Source: Dehalococcoidia bacterium UBA2160
Lineage (GTDB): Bacteria; Chloroflexota; Dehalococcoidia; Lucifugimonadales; UBA1123
Direction: 5' to 3'
DNA: 9,142 bases
Assembly: GCA_002328865.1 (NCBI GenBank)
Contig: DCWO01000046.1
Coordinates: forward strand, 1-9,142
Program-made: the position numbers and the translations under genes
Part shown: piece after piece, positions 1 through 5,401 of the stretch
Layout: every line of letters starts with the position of its first letter
Numbering within the stretch: the first letter of the stretch is position 1
Notes under the pieces: generated by a model
Told to the model about the DNA's origin: nothing
Database searches by the model: none
What the model saw: the letters and a program-made list of their open reading frames with translations, nothing else

Positions 1-148
1 CTGGAAAAGCGGAAGGAGGTTCAGACCCGAACGATACAGCGACGACGAATGTACAATCATCAACTCAGAGAGCTCGCGATATCAGCTCAAAGTCTCTATT
101 AACAATCTGTCCCGTTTCTGCTGACAGCCAACAGCCGGCGAGTTCCAT

Positions 149-385
149 ATGCCGATCGCCCTCTTTTCGTCGAAATACATGGCCAGCGTTTTCGCGAATT
201 CCGGCTGTCGAGTGACGACCGTGGCCGCCGCGAACCCGCTCTCCGCATCCGGGTTGGCACTACAACGAATCTCCGCGGACTCGACTGCCTCTCGTCAGCT
301 CCTCGACCTGGAGCTCTCCGCGTGCGAACTGCCTGAATATGTTGACGCGGGGGAGCATCTCATCGTCGTCGCGCGTAAGGAATGA
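149..385 (+). CDS. Small unrecognised ORF, possible gene remnant (78 aa)
   Basis: I do not recognise this gene with confidence. The ATG at 149 follows an in-frame TGA at 122-124, and the frame closes at a TGA at 383-385. Codons end mostly in C or G, as in the real genes here, so translation is plausible. There is only a weak purine stretch (GGCGAG) before the ATG. Residues 14-27 (VFANSGCRVTTVAA) followed by LLDLELS and EHLIVVARK loosely recall the start of a class I SAM-dependent methyltransferase core: a hydrophobic strand, a G, then a strand ending near the SAM site. The acidic residue expected after the second strand is absent, and 78 aa is far too short for an intact enzyme. It could be a decayed methyltransferase piece or an unrelated small protein. 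No membrane segment or signal peptide is visible. It lies 124 bp before the E1 alpha gene on the same strand. Confidence 0.35.
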   Translation: MPIALFSSKYMASVFANSGCRVTTVAAANPLSASGLALQRISADSTASRQLLDLELSACELPEYVDAGEHLIVVARKE

Positions 386-496
386 GACGCCCGGTGTTTG
401 CCCTCGGCAGCGCCATTGCACTCGCTCCGGCCTATAGTCGAACGTTCGCTCCAGGAGTACAATTGCCCGGTCGAAGCCGACTTAACCGTGAACCGC

Positions 497-504
497 AAGG
501 GAGG
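497..504 (+). promoter_or_regulatory. Strong ribosome binding site for E1 alpha
   Basis: AAGGGAGG lies 5 nt before the ATG at 510, a near-ideal Shine-Dalgarno match. It fixes the start of the dehydrogenase alpha subunit. Confidence 0.7.
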
Positions 505-509
505 CCGCC

Positions 510-1469
510 ATGGCGTTGAGCCCCGAGATGATGCTGGAAATGTACCGAAAAATGGTCACCATCCGAACCTTCGAACGGTTCGCCGTCCAGGAGTTCCACG
601 CTGGAAACATCCCGGGCGTGGTCCACGCCTACATCGGCGAGGAAGCGGTGGCCGTGGGCGTTTGCACCGCCCTGAAGGTCACCGACAAGATCGTAAGCAC
701 TCACCGAGGCCACGGCCACACCATCGCCAAGGGCGCCGACATCAAGCTGATGATGGCGGAGCTTTTCGCCCGAAGCAACGGCTACTGCCACGGCCGAGGC
801 GGCTCGATGCACATCGCCGACTTCGGTGTCGGGATGCTGGGCGCCAACGGCATCGTCGGCGCGGGCATGCCGATCGCGACCGGCGCGGCGCTGGCCGCTC
901 AACTCGAAGGCAGCGACGGGGTGGCCGTTGCATTCTTTGGCGACGGAGCGTCCAACGAAGGCGCGTTTCACGGATCGCTGAACCTGGCGTCGATCTGGAA
1001 GCTGCCCGCGATCTTCGTCTGCGAGAACAACGGCATGGCCATCGGCGTGCCTGCGTCCTACGCCCTCTCGGTCGAGGACGTCTCCTCGCGCTCGGTCTCG
1101 TACAACATCCCCGGCATCACCGTGGACGGTTCCGACGTCATTGCCGTGTACGAAGCGGTCGAGCAGGCAGTGCTCAGGGCTAGGGCGGGCAGCGGGCCGA
1201 CTCTGGTCGAATGCAAGACGCACAGATGGCGTGGACACGCTGAGCAGAAGACGGCCTCCGACGAAGCCCCGCCGGACGGCTCAAACGCCGAGTTCGATCC
1301 GATTCCGAAGCTGGCGAGCCGTTTGCTCGAACAAGACATCGCGACCAGATCCTCGCTGAATGGGATCGAGTCCGAGGTTGAAACCGCGGTCGAACAGGCG
1401 GTCGAGTTCGCGAGAACTAGTCCGATGCCCAAACCCGAGGACGCGTTGCTCGAAGTCTTCGCACCTTAG
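510..1469 (+). CDS. Thiamine-diphosphate-dependent 2-oxoacid dehydrogenase E1, alpha subunit
   Basis: 319 aa, alpha subunit of an alpha2beta2 E1 of the pyruvate/acetoin/branched-chain 2-oxoacid dehydrogenase type. Such enzymes decarboxylate a 2-oxoacid (or cleave acetoin) on thiamine diphosphate and hand the acyl group to the lipoyl arm of an E2. The ThDP/Mg motif begins with GDGASNEG at residues 144-151 and ends with ENNGMAIG at 172-179. Other family landmarks are HRGHGH (65-70), GRGGSMH (96-102) and GANGIVGAGMPIATGAA (111-127). The C-terminal loop reads HRWRGHAE (238-245), where related enzymes carry a similar RGH element. Length fits the short bacterial acetoin-dehydrogenase-like alpha subunits (about 320-330 aa). 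The beta subunit begins 51 nt after its TAG stop, so the two are surely co-transcribed. The substrate cannot be read from sequence: AcoA-like, PdhA-like and BkdA-like roles are all possible, and no E2 or E3 gene is in the window. Confidence 0.93.
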   Translation: MALSPEMMLEMYRKMVTIRTFERFAVQEFHAGNIPGVVHAYIGEEAVAVGVCTALKVTDKIVSTHRGHGHTIAKGADIKLMMAELFARSNGYCHGRGGSMHIADFGVGMLGANGIVGAGMPIATGAALAAQLEGSDGVAVAFFGDGASNEGAFHGSLNLASIWKLPAIFVCENNGMAIGVPASYALSVEDVSSRSVSYNIPGITVDGSDVIAVYEAVEQAVLRARAGSGPTLVECKTHRWRGHAEQKTASDEAPPDGSNAEFDPIPKLASRLLEQDIATRSSLNGIESEVETAVEQAVEFARTSPMPKPEDALLEVFAP

Positions 1470-1520
1470 CGCCAACGTCGCCGATTCACAGCACCTGCTG
1501 CAGAGAAAAGAGTGGAGACC

Positions 1521-2486
1521 ATGAGAGAACTCACCATCGACGATGCCATCCTGGAAGCCTTCCAAGAGGAGATGAGACGCGACAACCGCGTGTTCCATCT
1601 GGCAGGCTCAGTCGGAAACCTCAACAGTCTCACAGATGAGTTTGGCGAAGCGCGAGTGCGCGTGTGCCCCATCTCGGAGGAGGCGTACGTCGGCGCAAGC
1701 ATCGGGGCCGCGGGAAGCGGCTTCCGGCCCATCGTCAGTCCGGGCATGATGACGTTCGCGTTCACCGCAATGGACATGATCGTCAACCAGATGTCCAAAA
1801 TCCACTACATGTTCGGCGGCCAAGCGGCGTTCCCCATCGTATTCCGAGCGTCGACCGGCGGAGGCAGGTCCGCGGCCGCCCAGCACTCGCAGAGCCCGCA
1901 CCCGATGTTCATGGGCCTGGCGGGGCTGAAAATCGTCATGCCCACCACTCCTTACGACGCCAAAGGTCTGATGAAAAGCGCAATTCGCGACAACAACCCT
2001 GTGATCTTCTTTGAGGACCAGATGCTTCCTCGCATGGGGATAACCGGACACGTGCCTGAAGAGGAGTACACCGTGCCGATAGGCGTGGCCGACATCAAAC
2101 GGGAGGGCAGCGACGTCACTATCGTGGCCATCTCGAAGATGGTCGTCGAAGCGCTGGCCGCCGCGGAGACCCTGGCCGCCGAGGGGATTTCAGCCGAAGT
2201 GATCGACCCGAGAACGCTGGTCCCCATGGACTCGGGCGCAATTCGCGCGTCGGTGAGGAAAACCGGTCGCGTCGTCATCGTGGACGAGGCGTGCATCACG
2301 TGCGGCGCGGCAGCTGAGATCGCGGCATTGGTCACGGAGGACCCGGAGACGTTCCGAGCCATGAAGGCCCCGGTCAAACGAGTGTGCGCCCCAGACGTTC
2401 CGATCCCCTACGCCCCCATAATGGAGCAGTTTTGCATTCCCGACAGAGACCAGGTCATAGCCGGAGTGCGAGAGGTGCTCCAATAG
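1521..2486 (+). CDS. Thiamine-diphosphate-dependent 2-oxoacid dehydrogenase E1, beta subunit
   Basis: 321 aa from the ATG at 1521. An in-frame GTG at 1512 would add three residues (MET), but family members typically start near an M-R-x-L-T sequence, so I prefer the ATG. A GGAG at 1514-1517 sits close in front of it. Family landmarks are PISEEAYVGASIGAA (50-64, with the conserved ThDP-contacting Glu, probably E53), MDMIVNQMSKIHYMFGGQ (84-101), the conserved active-site His in AQHSQ (H122), MPTTPYDAKGL (140-150) and NPVIFFE (159-165). The C-terminal transketolase-like domain begins near residue 185 and contains EVIDPRTLVP (226-235) and GRVVIVDEA (249-257). With the preceding alpha subunit it would form the E1 heterotetramer, its active sites lying between subunits. 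The next gene starts 29 bp later. No lipoyl-carrying E2 or flavoprotein E3 follows, so these must be encoded elsewhere if the enzyme works as a complete complex. Confidence 0.93.
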   Translation: MRELTIDDAILEAFQEEMRRDNRVFHLAGSVGNLNSLTDEFGEARVRVCPISEEAYVGASIGAAGSGFRPIVSPGMMTFAFTAMDMIVNQMSKIHYMFGGQAAFPIVFRASTGGGRSAAAQHSQSPHPMFMGLAGLKIVMPTTPYDAKGLMKSAIRDNNPVIFFEDQMLPRMGITGHVPEEEYTVPIGVADIKREGSDVTIVAISKMVVEALAAAETLAAEGISAEVIDPRTLVPMDSGAIRASVRKTGRVVIVDEACITCGAAAEIAALVTEDPETFRAMKAPVKRVCAPDVPIPYAPIMEQFCIPDRDQVIAGVREVLQ

Positions 2487-2515
2487 ACGAATAATGGAGA
2501 AGGGAGAGCGTTAGC

Positions 2516-3004
2516 ATGAGCGCACGGAAGCTGTTGGCACGTGTCGTCATCGCGTTAATCGGTCTGAAAGTGGCCGGCGTCGTCGCCGCCCTTCTGGCGA
2601 AACGCCGATATCTTGCCCAGGATTACGGAGAAGGCTCCGTCAACGAGGTCGCCGTATTCGGGGGCGCCGAAAAAGAGGTGACGTCGCAACCGTTCACCGG
2701 AGGGGCCGTCAGGGCGATCTGCGGCGGCGTCGAGCTCGACCTCACGGGCGCCGAGATCGCGGATGCTCCTGCAATCGTCGAGGTCACCGTCATCTGCGGT
2801 GGAGTGATGATCAAGGCGCCGCTGGAATGGAACGTCGCACTCACGCCGTCAGTCACCATGGGCGGCGTTGAAGATATGCGCGAGCAACAGCCGGATTCAA
2901 CCGAGTCTCTGCCCGATCTCATCATCACCGGCAAAGTCATCTGCGGCGGCCTGGCCGTCGGTGACGCAGAGACGAGCCTGCACGAGCTCCACGCCGCGGA
3001 ATAG
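2516..3004 (+). CDS. Small membrane-anchored protein with LiaF-like C-terminal domain
   Basis: 162 aa. One N-terminal membrane helix spans about residues 6-28 (hydrophobic A/V/L/I/G run after a basic MSARK start and before KRR), predicting N-in and C-out. The rest matches the repeating pattern of the LiaF-type C-terminal domain (cell-wall-active antibiotic response family): VFGGAEKEV (47-55), FTGGAVRAICGGVELDLTGA (60-79), VICGGVMIKAPLEW (92-105), MGGVED (115-120) and VICGGLAV (141-148). In Firmicutes LiaF inhibits an envelope-stress two-component system, but many bacteria carry the domain with no known role, and no sensor kinase lies nearby. An AAGGGAG ribosome site (2500-2506) sits 9 nt upstream. 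The gene starts 29 bp after E1 beta on the same strand, so it is probably in that transcript; a functional link to the dehydrogenase is not evident. Unusual feature: a Cys replaces the aromatic residue usual before GG in three repeats (C69, C94, C143). Confidence 0.72.
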   Translation: MSARKLLARVVIALIGLKVAGVVAALLAKRRYLAQDYGEGSVNEVAVFGGAEKEVTSQPFTGGAVRAICGGVELDLTGAEIADAPAIVEVTVICGGVMIKAPLEWNVALTPSVTMGGVEDMREQQPDSTESLPDLIITGKVICGGLAVGDAETSLHELHAAE

Positions 3005-3020
3005 CCAGGCTGCGCGGGCT

Positions 3021-3036
3021 TGGCCGTGAACGGCCA
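3021..3036 (+). terminator. Small hairpin after the E1/LiaF-like unit
   Basis: TGGCCG pairs perfectly with CGGCCA around a TGAA loop, 16 nt after the TAG stop of the LiaF-like gene. No T-run follows, so it is not a textbook intrinsic terminator. It may mark the transcript end or protect a 3' end. Confidence 0.3.
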
Positions 3037-3143
3037 GACGACCACCGCTCGTCTACGCTTCGGCGACATCCGGCGGCATAACGTCGATCAAGGGCCAACG
3101 CACGAGCTCGTTGAATGCTTTGGACTAAGGCGAACGAATTGGC

Positions 3144-3172
3144 TGCAACGGACAACCTTGTTGTCCATTGCA
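3144..3172. repeat. Long inverted repeat (about 13-bp stem)
   Basis: TGCAACGGACAAC and GTTGTCCATTGCA face each other around a 3-nt loop (CTT). They form a 13-bp stem with a single C/A mismatch, the best inverted repeat I see in the window. A second perfect hairpin starts 3 nt later. No T-run follows on either strand. It could be a dyad operator, an RNA structure or a terminator variant. Confidence 0.5.
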
Positions 3173-3175
3173 ACT

Positions 3176-3196
3176 CCCGAGGATAGCGCCCTCGGG
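3176..3196. repeat. Second inverted repeat, perfect 7-bp GC-rich stem
   Basis: CCCGAGG (3176-3182) pairs perfectly with CCTCGGG (3190-3196) around a 7-nt loop (ATAGCGC), immediately downstream of the larger hairpin. The two together form a tandem stem-loop pair. Confidence 0.45.
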
Positions 3197-3347
3197 CCAC
3201 TCGAATGTTTGTACCACACGCGCCTTTAGCGGTTTCGCGGAAGCTCCCGGCATCGTCGGCGCCTTTGTTACGTCAGCGGTCGGATGCGCCCTCGTCACTT
3301 GCCGTAAGATGCCCATAGCCCGCACATTCGACGTAGCGGCTTAACGA

Positions 3348-3376
3348 TTGAAACCCACTCGCCGGGCTGGTATCAT
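3348..3376 (+). promoter_or_regulatory. Sigma70-type promoter for the DUF4395-like gene
   Basis: TTGAAA at 3348-3353 and TATCAT at 3371-3376 are each 5/6 matches to the -35 and -10 consensus and are separated by exactly 17 nt. A TG one base before the -10 gives an extended -10 (TGGTATCAT). Transcription would start near 3383, leaving a leader of about 86 nt before the ATG at 3469. It is a prediction from sequence only, but the best promoter match I found in the window. Confidence 0.55.
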
Positions 3377-3468
3377 CGCGATCGTGCTGTCGCTCATGTC
3401 CCGTCACTGGACACGAATCGACGCCGTCTGCCAGTCGTACGAACTCCGAGCCTAACCAAGGGGCACTC

Positions 3469-3963
3469 ATGGATCAAGATGAGGTTGCAACCACCGAGTA
3501 CAGTTCGTTTTCGCGATACGCCCTGAACTTACAGGGGTATGACGGATTCGATGACACCGAGAAACGATCGATCGAGTGGCCGATTCGTTATTCGCCAGCG
3601 GTCTGCGCCGCCCTGGCGGCCGTTGGCGCCGCGCTTCAGTGGCCGGTTTGGCAGTTCGTGGCGGCGGGCATCGCGATTCTGGCCGCGGTCTCTGCGAGAG
3701 GGCATCTGGTGGACGCCACGTTTAACTACGGCGTCAGACACCTATTCGGCGCCGATCCTATGCCCCCCAATCCACGCCCCAGACGATTTGCGTGCTTGGT
3801 CGTCAGTATGATGTTGACGGCAAGCGGGCTGGGATTTCTGCTCGATGTACCTGTGGCTGGCTTCGTGTTCGGGTTCGGCTTGGCCGCAGTCTTGTCAGTC
3901 AACGCGTTCACCAACTGGTGCCTTGGCGCCTTCATGTTCCGCTTGCTGCGCCTACCTGCCTGA
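3469..3963 (+). CDS. Small multi-pass membrane protein, DUF4395-like
   Basis: 164 aa. The ATG is preceded by AAGGGG (3458-3463) at 5-nt spacing. The first ~40 residues are polar and soluble-looking. Four hydrophobic segments follow, at about 43-57, 60-77, 107-125 and 128-147. Between helices 2 and 3 lies HLFGADPMPPNPRPRRFACL (91-110), and the protein ends with NWCLGAFMFRLLRLP (149-163). A short loop with proline-rich P-x-P-x-RFA after helix 2 and a C-L-G-x-x-x-[FY] element at the last helix is the pattern of the DUF4395 family, whose function is unknown. The second cysteine often present in that final element is an alanine here (A154), so a thiol-pair role would be lost. The gene probably has its own promoter (3348-3376). 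It converges on the hydrolase gene, with 83 bp between stops. Confidence 0.68.
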   Translation: MDQDEVATTEYSSFSRYALNLQGYDGFDDTEKRSIEWPIRYSPAVCAALAAVGAALQWPVWQFVAAGIAILAAVSARGHLVDATFNYGVRHLFGADPMPPNPRPRRFACLVVSMMLTASGLGFLLDVPVAGFVFGFGLAAVLSVNAFTNWCLGAFMFRLLRLPA

Positions 3964-3976
3964 GCCGTCAGCAACA

Positions 3977-4021
3977 GTCGTCTTGCCCGAGCCGACGACG
4001 GAGCTGGACCGCCTCAGGCGG
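3977..4021. terminator. Hairpins between convergent genes
   Basis: Two short stems lie between the stop of the DUF4395-like gene (3963) and the stop of the minus-strand hydrolase (4047). GTCGTC/GACGAC (3977-3982 with 3994-3999) has an 11-nt loop, and CCGCC-TCA-GGCGG (4009-4021) is compact. Their position suggests a bidirectional transcript end, although neither has a T-run. Confidence 0.35.
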
Positions 4022-4046
4022 CCCACAACTCCGAATCACCCAATCG

Positions 4047-4841
4047 CTATTCGGCGATCCCCGGCGGCATATTCTCCGTCAGGAACCCGTGCACGAGGTC
4101 GTTGAACGCCTCGGGTTGCTCGTAGTAGACGGAGTGGCCGGCGCGAGGCATGGTGACGAGTTTCGATTGGGGGACCAACGACGACGCGATCTCGATGGTT
4201 CTCGGCGCGATGAGCGCGTCTTCCTCACCGACGATGTATAGGATCGGCACGCCTGAGTCGGTGAGTCGCTCGTGCGTGGAGCCTCGGAATCCCGGCGGCA
4301 CGGCCAGGAAGTCGGGCTCGTGCTTCGGGTTTAGCCGCATGAACTGTCGGTAGAGGAAAGCCATCTCCGGGTTGGCTGCCGTGAAGCCCAACGACAGTGC
4401 TCTGAGTGTGCCCGCCGGACGGTCCGGTTCGCGGTTTTGATGCTCTTCGCGAACCTGCCTCGCTTCGTCGTTGACCGCGCCGCCGTTCGAGCCAGAAAAC
4501 ACCAGGCCCCAGACTCGTCCGGGATTCCGCAGAGTGAAGCCCAATCCGGTGCGGCCCCCCATCGAGTGCGCGACCACGGCTGTTTGTTCGATCTCTAGGA
4601 AATCGAGCAATCCTTTGAGATCGTCAGCGAAGGCGCTTCGGCCCTTGGGTTCCGCTTCGTCAGCGGTCAGCCCGAAGCTTCGATGATCGAAGATGATGCA
4701 TGCGTAGTGTTCCGAGAAAAACGGAACCTGCTGCCACCACGCGAGGTGGTTGCCGCCGGACCCATGGGCGAACACGAGGGCCGGCCCGCTGCCGTGGACC
4801 TCGTAGTAGATTTCCGTGCCGTTTACGCTTGCGAAGGGCAT
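4047..4841 (-). CDS. Alpha/beta hydrolase
   Basis: 264 aa from the ATG at 4841. The frame stays open upstream to 5252, but I reject that extension: recognisable alpha/beta hydrolase sequence begins right at MPFASVNGTEIYYEVHGSG, GAGGA sits 5 nt before this ATG, and base composition changes upstream. Features: oxyanion-hole HGSGGN (26-31); nucleophile elbow VVAHSMGGR (S93, with Ala in place of the first Gly of GxSxG); catalytic acid in VGEEDALI (D208); catalytic His in AGHSVYYEQPEAF (H236). The cap region spans about residues 120-190. The fold covers esterases, lactonases, C-C hydrolases, haloalkane dehalogenases and epoxide hydrolases. A soluble esterase or lactonase fits best with a nearby Baeyer-Villiger-type enzyme, but the substrate cannot be read from sequence. 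No signal peptide is seen, so it is probably cytoplasmic. It diverges from the CoA-transferase gene. Confidence 0.9.
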   Translation of the reverse strand: MPFASVNGTEIYYEVHGSGPALVFAHGSGGNHLAWWQQVPFFSEHYACIIFDHRSFGLTADEAEPKGRSAFADDLKGLLDFLEIEQTAVVAHSMGGRTGLGFTLRNPGRVWGLVFSGSNGGAVNDEARQVREEHQNREPDRPAGTLRALSLGFTAANPEMAFLYRQFMRLNPKHEPDFLAVPPGFRGSTHERLTDSGVPILYIVGEEDALIAPRTIEIASSLVPQSKLVTMPRAGHSVYYEQPEAFNDLVHGFLTENMPPGIAE

Positions 4842-4846
4842 GCCTG

Positions 4847-4851
4847 TCCTC
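4847..4851 (-). promoter_or_regulatory. Ribosome binding site that decides the hydrolase start
   Basis: On the minus strand GAGGA lies 5 nt before the ATG at 4841. It supports the short 264-aa hydrolase over the 401-aa reading that starts at 5252. Confidence 0.6.
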
Positions 4852-4862
4852 GTTGGTTTGAA

Positions 4863-5144
4863 GTGGATCGTGGCATTGGCCGTGGGTGGGTTGGCGCCTC
4901 GACGCCTGGCCGCAACGACCTCCATACTATCATCTGGTCGAACGCGAAGCGCTTCCGGCACGTCGCTGTCGGCGTCAACCGCAGGGTCCAGAATGGAACG
5001 AAACAGATGGCGTTCATCCTCCACGGCATGGTCCTGCAGTCGTTCGAAGCCATCGTAAGAGACAGCCAACGCCTCCCGGCCAAGTCCACCTGCTTCTTTC
5101 CGAAGCTCCCGACCGGCCTGATCATCAACCCCCTCGACGCATAG
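4863..5144 (+). other. Unrecognised coding-like stretch (possible small gene or gene remnant)
   Basis: I do not recognise a product. I counted GC by codon position over 4921-5138 for the plus frame that ends at TAG 5142-5144. Third positions are about 85% GC, second positions about 40% and first positions about 55%, the pattern of a real gene in this genome. The third-position excess vanishes right after the stop. The minus-strand frame that extends the hydrolase would need about 85% GC at first and only about 55% at third positions, which is unlike coding sequence. Codons such as ATC, CTC, GTC, TTC, AAC and CTG dominate. The beginning is unclear: GTG at 4863 would give 93 aa, and ATG at 5007 about 45 aa, with a weak GGA 9 nt before it. 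It may be the 3' end of a lost gene. It sits just ahead of the hydrolase start on the opposite strand and would overlap its promoter. Confidence 0.3.
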
Positions 5145-5168
5145 TGTAGTCCAGCCGAACTGATGCTC

Positions 5169-5197
5169 TTGCGGCATCGCCATGTCGCCGATAGAAT
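5169..5197 (+). promoter_or_regulatory. Candidate promoter for the CoA-transferase gene
   Basis: TTGCGG (3/6 to -35) and TAGAAT (5/6 to -10) are 17 nt apart, about 200 nt upstream of the ATG at 5402. The match is moderate and a long leader would result. I saw nothing better within 5145-5401. Confidence 0.25.
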
Positions 5198-5401
5198 TGC
5201 CCCAGCCATCGCCATGCGTCGAGGCGGCCATTGCCAGGGTCTGGGTGCGCAACTTCGCGGCTCATCAGATTAGACGAGGCGCAACGGAAGATCCTCAATT
5301 GCGACGCGTTCGGATTATCTTCCTTGGCTCAGGCGGCGCCAAGATCGCGGGCAACGGGTCACAGTCGCGATGACAAAACCGGAATCGGAGATGTGAGAGC
5401 T

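Larger units (their letters stand above)
3005..3468. other. Gene-free stretch with hairpins and a promoter
   Basis: This 464-bp interval separates the E1 unit from the DUF4395-like gene. Short open frames exist on both strands, but none has a good start and ribosome site or a recognisable product. It holds a hairpin just after the LiaF-like gene, a tandem pair of hairpins near its middle and a promoter-like element near its right end, each listed separately. The rest shows nothing I can interpret. Confidence 0.6.

Noticed and set aside
1..148. Possible gene ends in frames 1 (TAA at 100-102) and 2 (TGA at 122-124) at the left edge
   Set aside because: Fewer than 42 codons are visible in each, codon use is not GC3-biased, and no family pattern can be seen, so neither can be supported.
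416..438. TTGCAC and TATAGT as a promoter for E1 alpha
   Set aside because: The spacer is only 11 nt, and no better -35 lies 16-18 nt before TATAGT.
398..1238. Long open frames overlapping E1 alpha (398-1183 plus, 432-1238 minus)
   Set aside because: Arg/His-rich or low-complexity translations without family features. They are shadows of the GC-rich E1 alpha gene.
3020..3229. 69-aa plus-strand ORF in the gene-free interval
   Set aside because: Starts at a TTG without a ribosome site, overlaps three hairpins and has no recognisable sequence.
4842..5252. 137-codon N-terminal extension of the hydrolase on the minus strand
   Set aside because: The hydrolase fold begins at the ATG at 4841, which has GAGGA at 5 nt. 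Upstream the minus-frame third positions drop to about 55% GC while first positions rise to about 85%, which is not coding-like.
5231..5401. 57-codon N-terminal extension of the CoA-transferase
   Set aside because: No family similarity or good ribosome site at 5231. Known CaiB/BaiF proteins start near the L-x-G-[IV]-[KR]-V-L-D element, which matches the ATG at 5402.
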